Shown piece by piece: positions 44,266-53,071 of a stretch of DNA of 64,000 bases (position 1 is the stretch's first letter; each line of letters begins with the position of its first letter). Below the pieces are notes generated by a model, which made no database searches, was not told where the DNA came from, and worked only from the letters and a program-made list of their open reading frames with translations. Source of the DNA: Tenacibaculum piscium (lineage in GTDB: Bacteria > Bacteroidota > Bacteroidia > Flavobacteriales > Flavobacteriaceae); the NCBI RefSeq assembly GCF_021390715.1, contig NZ_JAJGWT010000006.1, positions 66,410 to 130,409 of the forward strand, in the 5' to 3' direction. The position numbers and the translations under genes were made by a program.

Positions 44266-46524
44266 ATGAAAATAAATATATTCGGTATTTTTATACTGAT
44301 TTCTACTGTTGTCTTTTCTCAAAATGAATTTAAAGGCATGATTATGAACGAACATAATCCAAAAAATAATTTAGGCGTTTACGGCGCAAGCGTTCACTGG
44401 TTAGACACAAGTGTAGGTGTTACCACTAACGAAAAAGGTTGGTTTACGATTCCGTATAAAAAATCATATAAAAAATTAGTCGTGAGTTTTGTCGGATTCA
44501 AAACCGATACAATTACGATTAATGCTACTAATAATTTAAAACCGATACATCATTTTTTAACGGAAAATAGCACGTTAGAAGAAGTAACAATTAATTCTAA
44601 AAAAAAGGGAATTGAAAAATCATATTTTCATTCTCAAAATTTAGTAACGATTAATAGTGAAGAATTATTAAAAGCGGCTTGCTGTAATTTGGCAGAAAGT
44701 TTTGAAACAAATCCATCAATTGACGTTAATTATTCGGATGCTTTAACAGGAACAAAACAAATTCAAATGCTTGGATTAACTAGTCCATATTTGTTAATTA
44801 CTCAAGAAAATATTCCTTCTATTCGAGGTGCATCACAGGCTTTTGGATTGTCTTTTACGCCAGGAACTTGGGTCGAAAGTATTCAAATAACTAAAGGAGC
44901 GGGGAGTGTTGTTAATGGTTTCGAAAGTATTTCAGGACAAATAAATACCGAATTAGTAAAACCATTAACCGATGCTAAATTTTTTCTAAATACCTACGCA
45001 TCCGCAGGAGGAAGGCTGGAACTCAATACACATTTCAACCAAAAAATAACAGATAAATGGCAAACAGGAATTTATATCCACGGAAATTCTAGAAATGAAA
45101 AATTTGATAAAAATAACGATGGTTTTTTAGATAATCCACTGGCAAAACAAGTGAATATCATGAATCGTTGGCAATATACAGATGCCCAAAAAGGTTGGAT
45201 TAGTTTTATCAATTTTAGATATTTAGATGATGAAAAACAAGTAGGGCAGGTGGCTTTTAATCCTGATATACATAAAGGTTCAAGCACTTTTTGGGGAAGT
45301 GAAATTAAAACAAAACGCTTTGATACTTCGGCAAAAGTAGGCTATGTTTTCCCTGATTTACCGTTTCAAAGTATCGGATTTCAAGTGGCGTATAATAAAC
45401 ATAATCAAGATTCTTATTTTGGATTAAGGGATTATAATATTGAACATCAAAGTTTATTTTCTAGTATTATTTTTAATTCAATTATTAGCGATACTCGTAA
45501 TAAATTTAAAACAGGAATCAATTTTACTTTTGATGCTTACGATGAGTTTGTGAAAATTTCCACGCCTCAAAATTTCAATAGAAATGAAAAATCCTTGGGA
45601 GCTTTCTTTGAATATGGGTATGATAATGCTGATAATTTAAGTATTACTGCGGGTTTAAGAGCGGATACGCATACGATATTAGGAACTTTTTTAACGCCAC
45701 GTTTGCACGTTCGATATACGGCTTGGGAAAAAGGTGTTTTTAAAGCATCGATAGGAAGAGGAAAAAGAAGTGCGAATATTTTTACAGAAAATCAACAATT
45801 TTTTGGTTCTTCAAGGCAATTAATTATTGATAAAAAAGGAAATGATACCTATGGTTTAAACCCTGAAATTGCATGGAATTATGGCGTGTCATTTTTACAA
45901 GGCTATACATTATTTGATAAAAAAGGTGATGTAACATTCGATTTTTATCGAACAGATTTTCAAAATCAAGTGGTTGTTGATTGGGAAAATCCGCAGGAAA
46001 TAGCCTTTTATAATTTAGATGGAAAAAGCGTTGCAAATAGTTTTCAGTTAGAAATAAATCAAAATATAGTACCGCATTTAAATACGCGTTTTTCGTATAA
46101 ATATTATGACGTAAACACCGATTTTAAATCAGGAAATTTAGCGAAACCATTGCAAGCAAAACATCGATTTTTTGCCAATATCTCCTACGAAACGCTTCAA
46201 AAAGAAAACCATGCACAGTGGAAATTCGACCTAACCTATAACTCGATTGGTGAACAACGCTTGCCTAATACAGTGTCAAATCCGAGTGCGTATCAACTGC
46301 CAAAATATTCGGAAAGCTACAATTTATTAAATACGCAAGTTACCAAAGTGTTTTCAAAAAAGTTTGAAATTTATGCAGGAGTAGAGAATATCACCGATTA
46401 TACACAGAAAAATCCTATTCTTGGAAGTGAAAATCCGTTTGGAGAAAATTTTGATAGTACCATAATATACGCACCGATGTTTGGACGAAATTTTTATGCA
46501 GGATTGCGATTTAAAATAAAATAA
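44266..46524 (+). CDS. TonB-dependent receptor (probable metal/metallophore uptake)
   Basis: 752 residues. Signal sequence (IFGIFILISTVVFSQ), a carboxypeptidase-like domain (FKGMIMNEHNPKNNLGVYGASV to HFLTENSTLEEVTIN), plug with SFETNPSIDVNYSDALTGTKQIQMLGL and ITKGAGSVVNGFESISGQIN, then a barrel ending in FYAGLRFKIK. No STN domain, so no sigma-factor signalling. The plug contains a CC pair (AACCNLAES) early. Flanked by HYC_CC_PP and HMA genes, which points to a metal, perhaps copper. Confidence 0.92.
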   Translation: MKINIFGIFILISTVVFSQNEFKGMIMNEHNPKNNLGVYGASVHWLDTSVGVTTNEKGWFTIPYKKSYKKLVVSFVGFKTDTITINATNNLKPIHHFLTENSTLEEVTINSKKKGIEKSYFHSQNLVTINSEELLKAACCNLAESFETNPSIDVNYSDALTGTKQIQMLGLTSPYLLITQENIPSIRGASQAFGLSFTPGTWVESIQITKGAGSVVNGFESISGQINTELVKPLTDAKFFLNTYASAGGRLELNTHFNQKITDKWQTGIYIHGNSRNEKFDKNNDGFLDNPLAKQVNIMNRWQYTDAQKGWISFINFRYLDDEKQVGQVAFNPDIHKGSSTFWGSEIKTKRFDTSAKVGYVFPDLPFQSIGFQVAYNKHNQDSYFGLRDYNIEHQSLFSSIIFNSIISDTRNKFKTGINFTFDAYDEFVKISTPQNFNRNEKSLGAFFEYGYDNADNLSITAGLRADTHTILGTFLTPRLHVRYTAWEKGVFKASIGRGKRSANIFTENQQFFGSSRQLIIDKKGNDTYGLNPEIAWNYGVSFLQGYTLFDKKGDVTFDFYRTDFQNQVVVDWENPQEIAFYNLDGKSVANSFQLEINQNIVPHLNTRFSYKYYDVNTDFKSGNLAKPLQAKHRFFANISYETLQKENHAQWKFDLTYNSIGEQRLPNTVSNPSAYQLPKYSESYNLLNTQVTKVFSKKFEIYAGVENITDYTQKNPILGSENPFGENFDSTIIYAPMFGRNFYAGLRFKIK

Positions 46525-46562
46525 TCATAATAAAATTAAACCCAAATTAAACCAAAATAAAC

Positions 46563-46934
46563 ATGAAAAAAATAGCCATAATAATTACCGTTTTATTAAT
46601 GAGTATCTCTTTATCAGCACAAAAAAAACAGAAAAATGCTAAAGTTTCTATTCAAATTGACGGCGTTTGTAAAATGTGTAAAAATCGAATTGAAAAAGCA
46701 GCTTTAAATTGCAAAGGCGTGAAATATGCAAATTGGAATGTGAACACCCACGAACTAAAATTAATTGTCGATAAACGAAAAACAAACGAACAAATTATTC
46801 AACAAAATATTGCCAATTCAGGACACGATTCTAAAGAAATTAAAGCAACTTCCGAAGCTTATGAAAGCCTGCATAATTGTTGTAAGTACAGGGATGAAGA
46901 AGTAAAAGAGGAACATAAAACAGTTGAAAAATAG
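46563..46934 (+). CDS. exported heavy-metal-associated (HMA) domain protein
   Basis: 123 residues. Signal peptide (KKIAIIITVLLMSISLSAQ) and one HMA ferredoxin-like domain with the metal-binding CxxC in DGVCKMCKNRIEKAAL; a second pair, NCCKYRDEE, lies near the C-terminus. Being exported it would bind the metal in the periplasm or at the outer membrane next to the receptor encoded 38 nt upstream. Confidence 0.92.
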   Translation: MKKIAIIITVLLMSISLSAQKKQKNAKVSIQIDGVCKMCKNRIEKAALNCKGVKYANWNVNTHELKLIVDKRKTNEQIIQQNIANSGHDSKEIKATSEAYESLHNCCKYRDEEVKEEHKTVEK

Positions 46935-46982
46935 TACTACTTTTTTACTGAATTATTTTTAAATTTTTAGAATAAAAACACT

Positions 46983-47013
46983 AAAACTCAAGTTTTAAAC
47001 TTGAGTTTTTTTT
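46983..47013 (+). terminator. intrinsic terminator after the metal-uptake genes
   Basis: 12-bp stem (46983-46994 and 46998-47009), 3-nt loop, followed by an unbroken T-run. Confidence 0.9.
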
Positions 47014-47146
47014 ATGATATAATTTATAATAACATCAAAAACAGATTAATTAACTATTAATTTTATGATAATAAAAGGCTAATTGTCAGTAGTTAATTGT
47101 GAGTTATTACTAAATTATTATTGTTTTTAAGTAACTTTCAAACGTT

Positions 47147-49234
47147 ATGAAAAAACTTAAAAACTATCTGCCATTTCATTTTTTAATCTGTGTGATTATT
47201 GGAGTTTTAACACAATATTACACGCATATTTGGCACTATAATTTTATATATTTAGCAATTTTGATGCTTTTAATAACGGGCGTTTTATTGCTTTTTAAAA
47301 ATAAAATAGCAAGTAAAATTTATTATACAATTACTACTTTTTTATTTTTCATACTTCTTGGAATTTCGACTACTTTTTTAGATAATCCAAGAAATTTAAA
47401 AAATTATTATCAAGAACATCTTCGTGAAAATAGTGAAAATTCGGGTGCAATATTGCAAATTCACAAAGTTTTAAAATCGGGAAATTATGCCGATAAATAT
47501 ATTGCAAAGGTCATTCAAATTGATACGAAAAAAACAACAGGAAGTATTTTAGTAAATATCAATAAAGACAGTATTTCAACGCCTTTACAGGTTGATGAAC
47601 GTCTTTTTATTGCGTCAGAATTTCAAAATATAAACATTGCTTTAAATCCTCATCAATTTGATTATGCCGATTATTTGGCGAAAAAACACGTATATCAGCA
47701 AGTTTTTTTGAATCAAAATAATTATAAAAAAGTTCCAACAGCAAGGGTTTCTATTTATGGTTTATCTGCCGATTTTAGACGTAAAATTCAAACATCTTTA
47801 AAAAAATACGACTTTACTAAAAATGAATTGTCTGTAATAAATGCGCTTTTACTAGGACAGCGAAAAAATATTTCTAAAAGTCTTATCGAAAGTTATACTG
47901 ATGCGGGAGCGATTCATATTTTAGCGATTTCAGGATTGCATATTGGAATAATTTTAATGATGCTAAATTATTTTTTAAGTCCGATCGAACACCTTAAAAA
48001 CGGGCTACTTTTTAAAACAATATTACTCGTTATATTACTTTGGATGTTCGCTTTTATTGCAGGATTATCGGCATCGGTGGTTCGGGCAGTTACGATGTTT
48101 ACCTTTGTAGCGATTGGCGATTCTTTTAAAAGGAAAAAAGTTGTTGAATTTTCATTAATAAGTTCGATGCTTTTTTTATTGTTGATACAACCATTATTTT
48201 TATTTGATGTCGGTTTTCAGTTGAGTTATTTGGCGGTTTTTGGAATTATTTGGGTACAACCGTTGTTATTTAATTTATGGAATCCGAAAGGGTGGTTTTT
48301 GAGTAAATTTTGGAGTTTATTAAGCGTTTCCATAACAGCACAAGTAGGAATTTTGCCACTTATTTTGTATTATTTTCATCAATTTCCTGGATTGTTTTTT
48401 GTGTCAAATTTACTAATTATTCCTTTTTTAGGAGCAATTTTGATGGGCGGGATTTTAACAATTACATTCGCATTGTTACATATATTACCAGCTTTTTTTG
48501 TTGATTTTTATGGATTCATAATTTCATTAATGAATGAAATTGTTACTTGGGTTGCCCAGCAAAAACAATTTTTATGGCAAGAAATCCCGATGTCATTTAT
48601 ACAAATGTTGGTTTGGTATTGCCTTATTGTTTTCACGTATCAACTGATTATCAGTAAAAAAATGAAATCGCTTATTTTAGTACTTATTGCGATGATTTCC
48701 TTACAAATTGTTTTTATTTTTGATGAAAAAAAGCAACAAGAAACACGTGAATTTATTGTTTTTCATAAAGGAAAAAGTACTTTATTAGGCATTCGAAATG
48801 GCGATAAGTTGCAAGTTTTTCACAATACAAATCACAATAAGAATCAAAAAAATATAAAAACTAAAAAGAGTATAAATACTCAAGATTTAGAAATATCTGA
48901 AGAAAAAAATATAAAAGCGTATCAAATAAATGAAGGCGTAACTAGTAATTTTTCCTCAAAAATACCTGCTATTTTTTCTTTTTATTCGGATACAATTTTA
49001 CTTGTTGATAGTTTAGGAATTTATGATATTTCGTTAAAAAAACCGATTGTAATTTTACAAAATTCGCCTAAAATTAATTTAACTCGATTGTTAAAAAAAC
49101 TAAATCCGAAGCAAATAATTGCTGACGGAAGTAATTATAAAAGCTATGTGAATAGGTGGGAAGCTACTTGTAGTCAACAAAAAACTCCGTTTCATAGTAC
49201 TCGAAAAAACGGAGCGTTTTATATCAAAAAATAA
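47147..49234 (+). CDS. comEC: ComEC/Rec2 family competence protein
   Basis: 695 residues. N-terminal membrane segments and DUF4131 part, then the competence domain with IHILAISGLHIGIILMML (near residue 270), GLSASVVRAVTMFTFVAIG and FDVGFQLSYLAVFGI. It should form the inner-membrane channel for single-stranded DNA. The C-terminal 170 residues carry no HxHxDH metal site, so the metallo-beta-lactamase-like nuclease domain of long ComEC proteins is missing or replaced by a shorter beta region. Alone between a terminator and convergent genes. Confidence 0.92.
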   Translation: MKKLKNYLPFHFLICVIIGVLTQYYTHIWHYNFIYLAILMLLITGVLLLFKNKIASKIYYTITTFLFFILLGISTTFLDNPRNLKNYYQEHLRENSENSGAILQIHKVLKSGNYADKYIAKVIQIDTKKTTGSILVNINKDSISTPLQVDERLFIASEFQNINIALNPHQFDYADYLAKKHVYQQVFLNQNNYKKVPTARVSIYGLSADFRRKIQTSLKKYDFTKNELSVINALLLGQRKNISKSLIESYTDAGAIHILAISGLHIGIILMMLNYFLSPIEHLKNGLLFKTILLVILLWMFAFIAGLSASVVRAVTMFTFVAIGDSFKRKKVVEFSLISSMLFLLLIQPLFLFDVGFQLSYLAVFGIIWVQPLLFNLWNPKGWFLSKFWSLLSVSITAQVGILPLILYYFHQFPGLFFVSNLLIIPFLGAILMGGILTITFALLHILPAFFVDFYGFIISLMNEIVTWVAQQKQFLWQEIPMSFIQMLVWYCLIVFTYQLIISKKMKSLILVLIAMISLQIVFIFDEKKQQETREFIVFHKGKSTLLGIRNGDKLQVFHNTNHNKNQKNIKTKKSINTQDLEISEEKNIKAYQINEGVTSNFSSKIPAIFSFYSDTILLVDSLGIYDISLKKPIVILQNSPKINLTRLLKKLNPKQIIADGSNYKSYVNRWEATCSQQKTPFHSTRKNGAFYIKK

Positions 49235-49239
49235 TAATT

Positions 49240-49767
49240 TTACATCGCACTTTTAAATTCTTTCTCAAAAGTTGTCCATTCTGTGGTTTTGTAATGGTCT
49301 TTCGTGAAGAAATTTATGATTTTTTCAAAACGTTGCTCGCTTAAATATCCGGGAACAGTTTGAATTAATCTTTTCTCTACATCAAAAAAAGCAGTAGAAG
49401 GATAACTCATTTGTCCTTTCATAATTTGGGCGGCTAATTCATGATACTTAACGCGTCCTTGCTCGATATATTTATAAGTTTTACCGTTGAAGAAAATATC
49501 ATCCTTTCCTTCGCCGTCCATTTTTACAGCGTAATAATGCTCATTAAGATATTTTATAATACTATTATTTTCATAAGTTGTTTTATCCATTTTTTTGCAC
49601 CAACCACACCAATCGGTGTATAAATCGACTAAAATAGGTTTCGGATTTTTGTCATTTTTAGCAATTGCTTGTTCAAAAGTTAGCCAATTAATTTTTTCTT
49701 GTGCCTGTACATTTATCGAAATAAATGCGATTATTACGAATAATGTCGTTAAAATTGTTTTTTTCAT
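49240..49767 (-). CDS. exported thioredoxin-like protein
   Basis: 175 residues. Signal peptide (KKTILTTLFVIIAFISINVQAQ), thioredoxin fold with the active site TDWCGWCKKMDKTTYEN (Cys54, Cys57) and a cis-Pro region (GQMSYPSTAFFD). This CGWC, DUF255-like form is typical of periplasmic reductases that keep cysteines reduced. Its 3' end is 5 nt from the comEC stop (convergent). Confidence 0.9.
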   Translation of the reverse strand: MKKTILTTLFVIIAFISINVQAQEKINWLTFEQAIAKNDKNPKPILVDLYTDWCGWCKKMDKTTYENNSIIKYLNEHYYAVKMDGEGKDDIFFNGKTYKYIEQGRVKYHELAAQIMKGQMSYPSTAFFDVEKRLIQTVPGYLSEQRFEKIINFFTKDHYKTTEWTTFEKEFKSAM

Positions 49768-49818
49768 GGTTGATAAATTTCAAAAAAAGTATCTCAATAA
49801 GTGTTCCAAATTTACAAA

Positions 49819-49863
49819 AAAAACCTATCAATATTAATACTGTATTAATATTGATAGGTTTTT
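49819..49863. terminator. very long perfect hairpin after the first POT transporter gene
   Basis: Arms 49819-49840 and 49842-49863 are complementary over 22 bases around a single central T. A- and T-runs at the outer ends make it a terminator for the leftward transporter gene ending at 49896. Confidence 0.85.
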
Positions 49864-49895
49864 GAATTATTTTGACTTAATTTGTTGTAAATTAA

Positions 49896-51653
49896 TTATT
49901 TAACTCCGTGCATTAATTTTTTAATTACAGGACTTAAGGCTAAAATAATAAGCGCCGCAATAATTGGAACAATTGTGAAAATTAAGAAAAATGTAGATAA
50001 ACTATATTCTTCTGCAATATTTTCAATTTCACCTCCAATAACCGCTGCTACTTTATTTCCTATCGCAATGGCCAAATACCACATACCAAACATAAAAGCA
50101 ATCATACGAGCAGGCACTAATTTTGATACGTATGCCAATCCGACAGGCGATAAACAAAGTTCTCCTAAAGTGTGTAATAAATACGCTAAAATCAACCAAA
50201 CCATACTTACTTTAACGCCCTCTTGCATTCCGTAAGAACCATACGCTAATAAACCAAAACCTGATGCCATAATAACTAAACCTAAAGCATATTTTCCCGT
50301 TACTGATGGATTGTATTTACTTTCCCACCATTTCGAAAATAAAGAAGCAAAAGCAATGATGAAAAATGAATTTAATACCGAAAACCATGATACGGTAATT
50401 TCAGAAATATCCGATGAAAATTCACGACCTAACATCCAAAGAGCAATTGCCCACATAAGGCTAAAACAGATTACTAGAACAATGTTTGAACCTGGTATTT
50501 TTTTAAAAGTCTTTTTCCAAAGGATAAATAATACATAGGTAATTATTGCTAATGGAATTACAGTAATTAAAGCATTTATTGTATTGAATATTAATGCACT
50601 ATTACCAGTTAAAACTCTATCGACATTATCTCTAGCAAATAATACTAATGAAGAAGCTCCTTGTTCAAAACTCATCCAAAAGAAAACCGTGAAAAAAGCA
50701 AAGATAATAAACGCAATCATTCGGTCTCTGATTACTCTAGTGTAACGACTAATTCTGCTGATTACTAATACTAAAAATGCACCTAATCCTGCTAATACAG
50801 CAATGTATTGTCCTTCTAGGCTTCCCATTTTTAAAGCTGAAAACATATCAAAACCTGCAATTTTTGAAATTGGGTCATTTAAGGCATATCCTAAACCTAA
50901 GGTTCCTGAAATTGCGATTAAAATTTTATCAATTTTTGTAAAAGGATTTAATTGCTCTTCTTCAGAACGATTTTTATTAATTTCAAGAGCTTCTGTTTCA
51001 GAAATAGCAACTGGTTTTGCACCAATTTGTCCGAATAAATTTCCTGACATCCAAAATTGGATAGTTCCTAAAAACATGAAAATTCCTGCTAATCCGAAAC
51101 CATAATGCCAACCTACTTTTTCAGCTAAATATCCACATAATAACATTCCGAAAAATGCTCCTGCATTTACACCCATATAAAAAATGGTGTATGCACCATC
51201 TTTTTTATCGGGGCTTTTCTTATACATTTCAGAAATGATAGCCGTAATATTCGGTTTAAAAAAACCTGTTCCAATTACTAACAATCCTAATCCTGCGTAT
51301 AATGAAATCTCGGTATCAAATGCCATTGCGGCATGTCCTAAAGTCATAATTAAAGATCCGATAACAACAGCTCCTCGATATCCTGTTAATTTATCAGCAA
51401 CAACACCACCAATAATTGGGGTGATATATAATAACATGGCATACGTACCAAATAAAGCTCCTGCATTTTCAGCAGACCAACCCCATCCTGGATTATCGGC
51501 ACCAACAATAGCCATGGTTAAAAAATTTACCAATAACACACGCATTCCGTAAAATGAAAAACGTTCCCACATTTCCGTGAAAAACAACACAAACAATCCC
51601 GCAGGGTGTCCTAAAACTTTGTCTTCAAATAAATTTTCAATATCTGTATTCAT
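49896..51653 (-). CDS. peptide MFS transporter (POT family), longer paralogue
   Basis: 585 residues, about 14 membrane segments. POT signatures: FFTEMWERFSFYGMRVLLVNFL near the start (E-x-x-E-R-F-x-Y-Y-G type), GGVVADKLTGYRGAVVIG, GTGFFKPNITAIISEMY and FFWMSFEQGASSLVLFA. Imports di- and tripeptides with protons. Downstream neighbour of a second, shorter POT gene (55-nt gap), and of a dipeptidyl-peptidase gene, which suggests a peptide-use cluster. Confidence 0.95.
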   Translation of the reverse strand: MNTDIENLFEDKVLGHPAGLFVLFFTEMWERFSFYGMRVLLVNFLTMAIVGADNPGWGWSAENAGALFGTYAMLLYITPIIGGVVADKLTGYRGAVVIGSLIMTLGHAAMAFDTEISLYAGLGLLVIGTGFFKPNITAIISEMYKKSPDKKDGAYTIFYMGVNAGAFFGMLLCGYLAEKVGWHYGFGLAGIFMFLGTIQFWMSGNLFGQIGAKPVAISETEALEINKNRSEEEQLNPFTKIDKILIAISGTLGLGYALNDPISKIAGFDMFSALKMGSLEGQYIAVLAGLGAFLVLVISRISRYTRVIRDRMIAFIIFAFFTVFFWMSFEQGASSLVLFARDNVDRVLTGNSALIFNTINALITVIPLAIITYVLFILWKKTFKKIPGSNIVLVICFSLMWAIALWMLGREFSSDISEITVSWFSVLNSFFIIAFASLFSKWWESKYNPSVTGKYALGLVIMASGFGLLAYGSYGMQEGVKVSMVWLILAYLLHTLGELCLSPVGLAYVSKLVPARMIAFMFGMWYLAIAIGNKVAAVIGGEIENIAEEYSLSTFFLIFTIVPIIAALIILALSPVIKKLMHGVK

Positions 51654-51708
51654 CTTTTGTTATATAATTTTTATTTAAGCGATTCTTTATTGGTCGTGGT
51701 TAATTAAT

Positions 51709-53064
51709 TTAATGTTCTAAGGCTCTTTCGTTATCTTCAGCACCGTGTGTTAAGGCTTCTAATTTATTTCGGAAGACTAATACTAAAGCACCGAAAATCA
51801 TACAAAAAACAGCGATTCCAGTAAAAATAGTACTTTCACCTAAGCTTTCTGCAGATTCTCCTAATAATCCTGCTAATTTATTTCCTAAACCTGTCATGGC
51901 AAAATAAACACCCATCATAATAGAAGCGTATTTTGTAGGTGATAATTTCGTGATAAACGATAATGCTACTGGAGAAATACACAATTCTCCTGTAGTATGA
52001 AGCATGTACGCCAATACTAACCAGTACATAGCAGAAGAACCTTCTTCGTTAAATTGAGCAACAGCACCTGTCATAAAAAAGAAACCTGCACCCATAATAA
52101 TAAGTCCAATAATCATTTTAAATAATGATGTTGCTGTTTTCCCTTTTAGTTTTCTTTTCGCCCAAAAACCAGCAATTAAAGTTCCTAAAGTGATGATAAA
52201 TAACGCATTTAAGGATTGAAACCAAGAAGCAGGAACTTCAAAGCCCATTAACATTCTATTTGTTTTTTCTTTGGCATAAATATTCATCAATCCACCAGCT
52301 TGTTCAAAAGCTCCCCAGAAGATAATTACTAATAAAAAGGAAATAAATAAAACAATAATTCTATCTTTTTCTATTTTAGTTAAAGGTTTGTCCATTAGTG
52401 CTTGTTCTGCTTTGTTTTCAGAACTTCCTAAAAAATTACCTACATGATTTAAATGTTTTTGACCTATAATATACTGTACCAAACCTAACGCCATTCCGAT
52501 ACCTGCAATTCCAAAACCATAATGCCATCCGTAAGTTTCTCCAACATATCCAACGACTAAAGCCGATATAAATGCACCGACATTAATTCCGATATAAAAA
52601 ATAGTAAAACCTTTATCTCTTCTGATATCTCCTTGTTCATATAAACTTCCTACCATGGTAGAAATATTGGGTTTTAATAAACCAACACCCGCGATAATTA
52701 ATCCTAATCCTGTGTAGAAAGCCCACATTTGCTCAATTGCCAAAACACTATGTCCGAGAACCAGTAAAATACCACCATATAATACTGATTTTTTTTGTCC
52801 TAAAAATTTATCAGCAATCCAACCTCCAGGAATTGACGCTACATATACGAGCATCGTGTACCAACCATATAATGACAACGCTTCTCCGTTGGTCCAACCT
52901 AATCCTGCGTTTTTATCAGTGGTTTGTGCAACTAAATATAATACCAAAATTGCCCTCATACCATAGTATGAAAAACGTTCCCACATTTCTGTGAAAAACA
53001 GCACATATAGCCCTATTGGGTGTCCGAATAATTCTTTTTGCGTACTAGATGCTGAATTTGTCAT
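51709..53064 (-). CDS. peptide MFS transporter (POT family), shorter paralogue
   Basis: 451 residues, about 12 membrane segments. Same signatures: FFTEMWERFSYYGMRAILVLYL, GGWIADKFLGQKKSVLYGG, GVGLLKPNISTMVGSLY and IIFWGAFEQAGGLMN. Proton-driven peptide importer. It differs from its neighbour by lacking the extra central helices. It starts 7 nt downstream of the dipeptidyl-peptidase stop, so peptidase and transporter are probably co-transcribed. Confidence 0.95.
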   Translation of the reverse strand: MTNSASSTQKELFGHPIGLYVLFFTEMWERFSYYGMRAILVLYLVAQTTDKNAGLGWTNGEALSLYGWYTMLVYVASIPGGWIADKFLGQKKSVLYGGILLVLGHSVLAIEQMWAFYTGLGLIIAGVGLLKPNISTMVGSLYEQGDIRRDKGFTIFYIGINVGAFISALVVGYVGETYGWHYGFGIAGIGMALGLVQYIIGQKHLNHVGNFLGSSENKAEQALMDKPLTKIEKDRIIVLFISFLLVIIFWGAFEQAGGLMNIYAKEKTNRMLMGFEVPASWFQSLNALFIITLGTLIAGFWAKRKLKGKTATSLFKMIIGLIIMGAGFFFMTGAVAQFNEEGSSAMYWLVLAYMLHTTGELCISPVALSFITKLSPTKYASIMMGVYFAMTGLGNKLAGLLGESAESLGESTIFTGIAVFCMIFGALVLVFRNKLEALTHGAEDNERALEH

Positions 53065-53071
53065 ATGTTTC

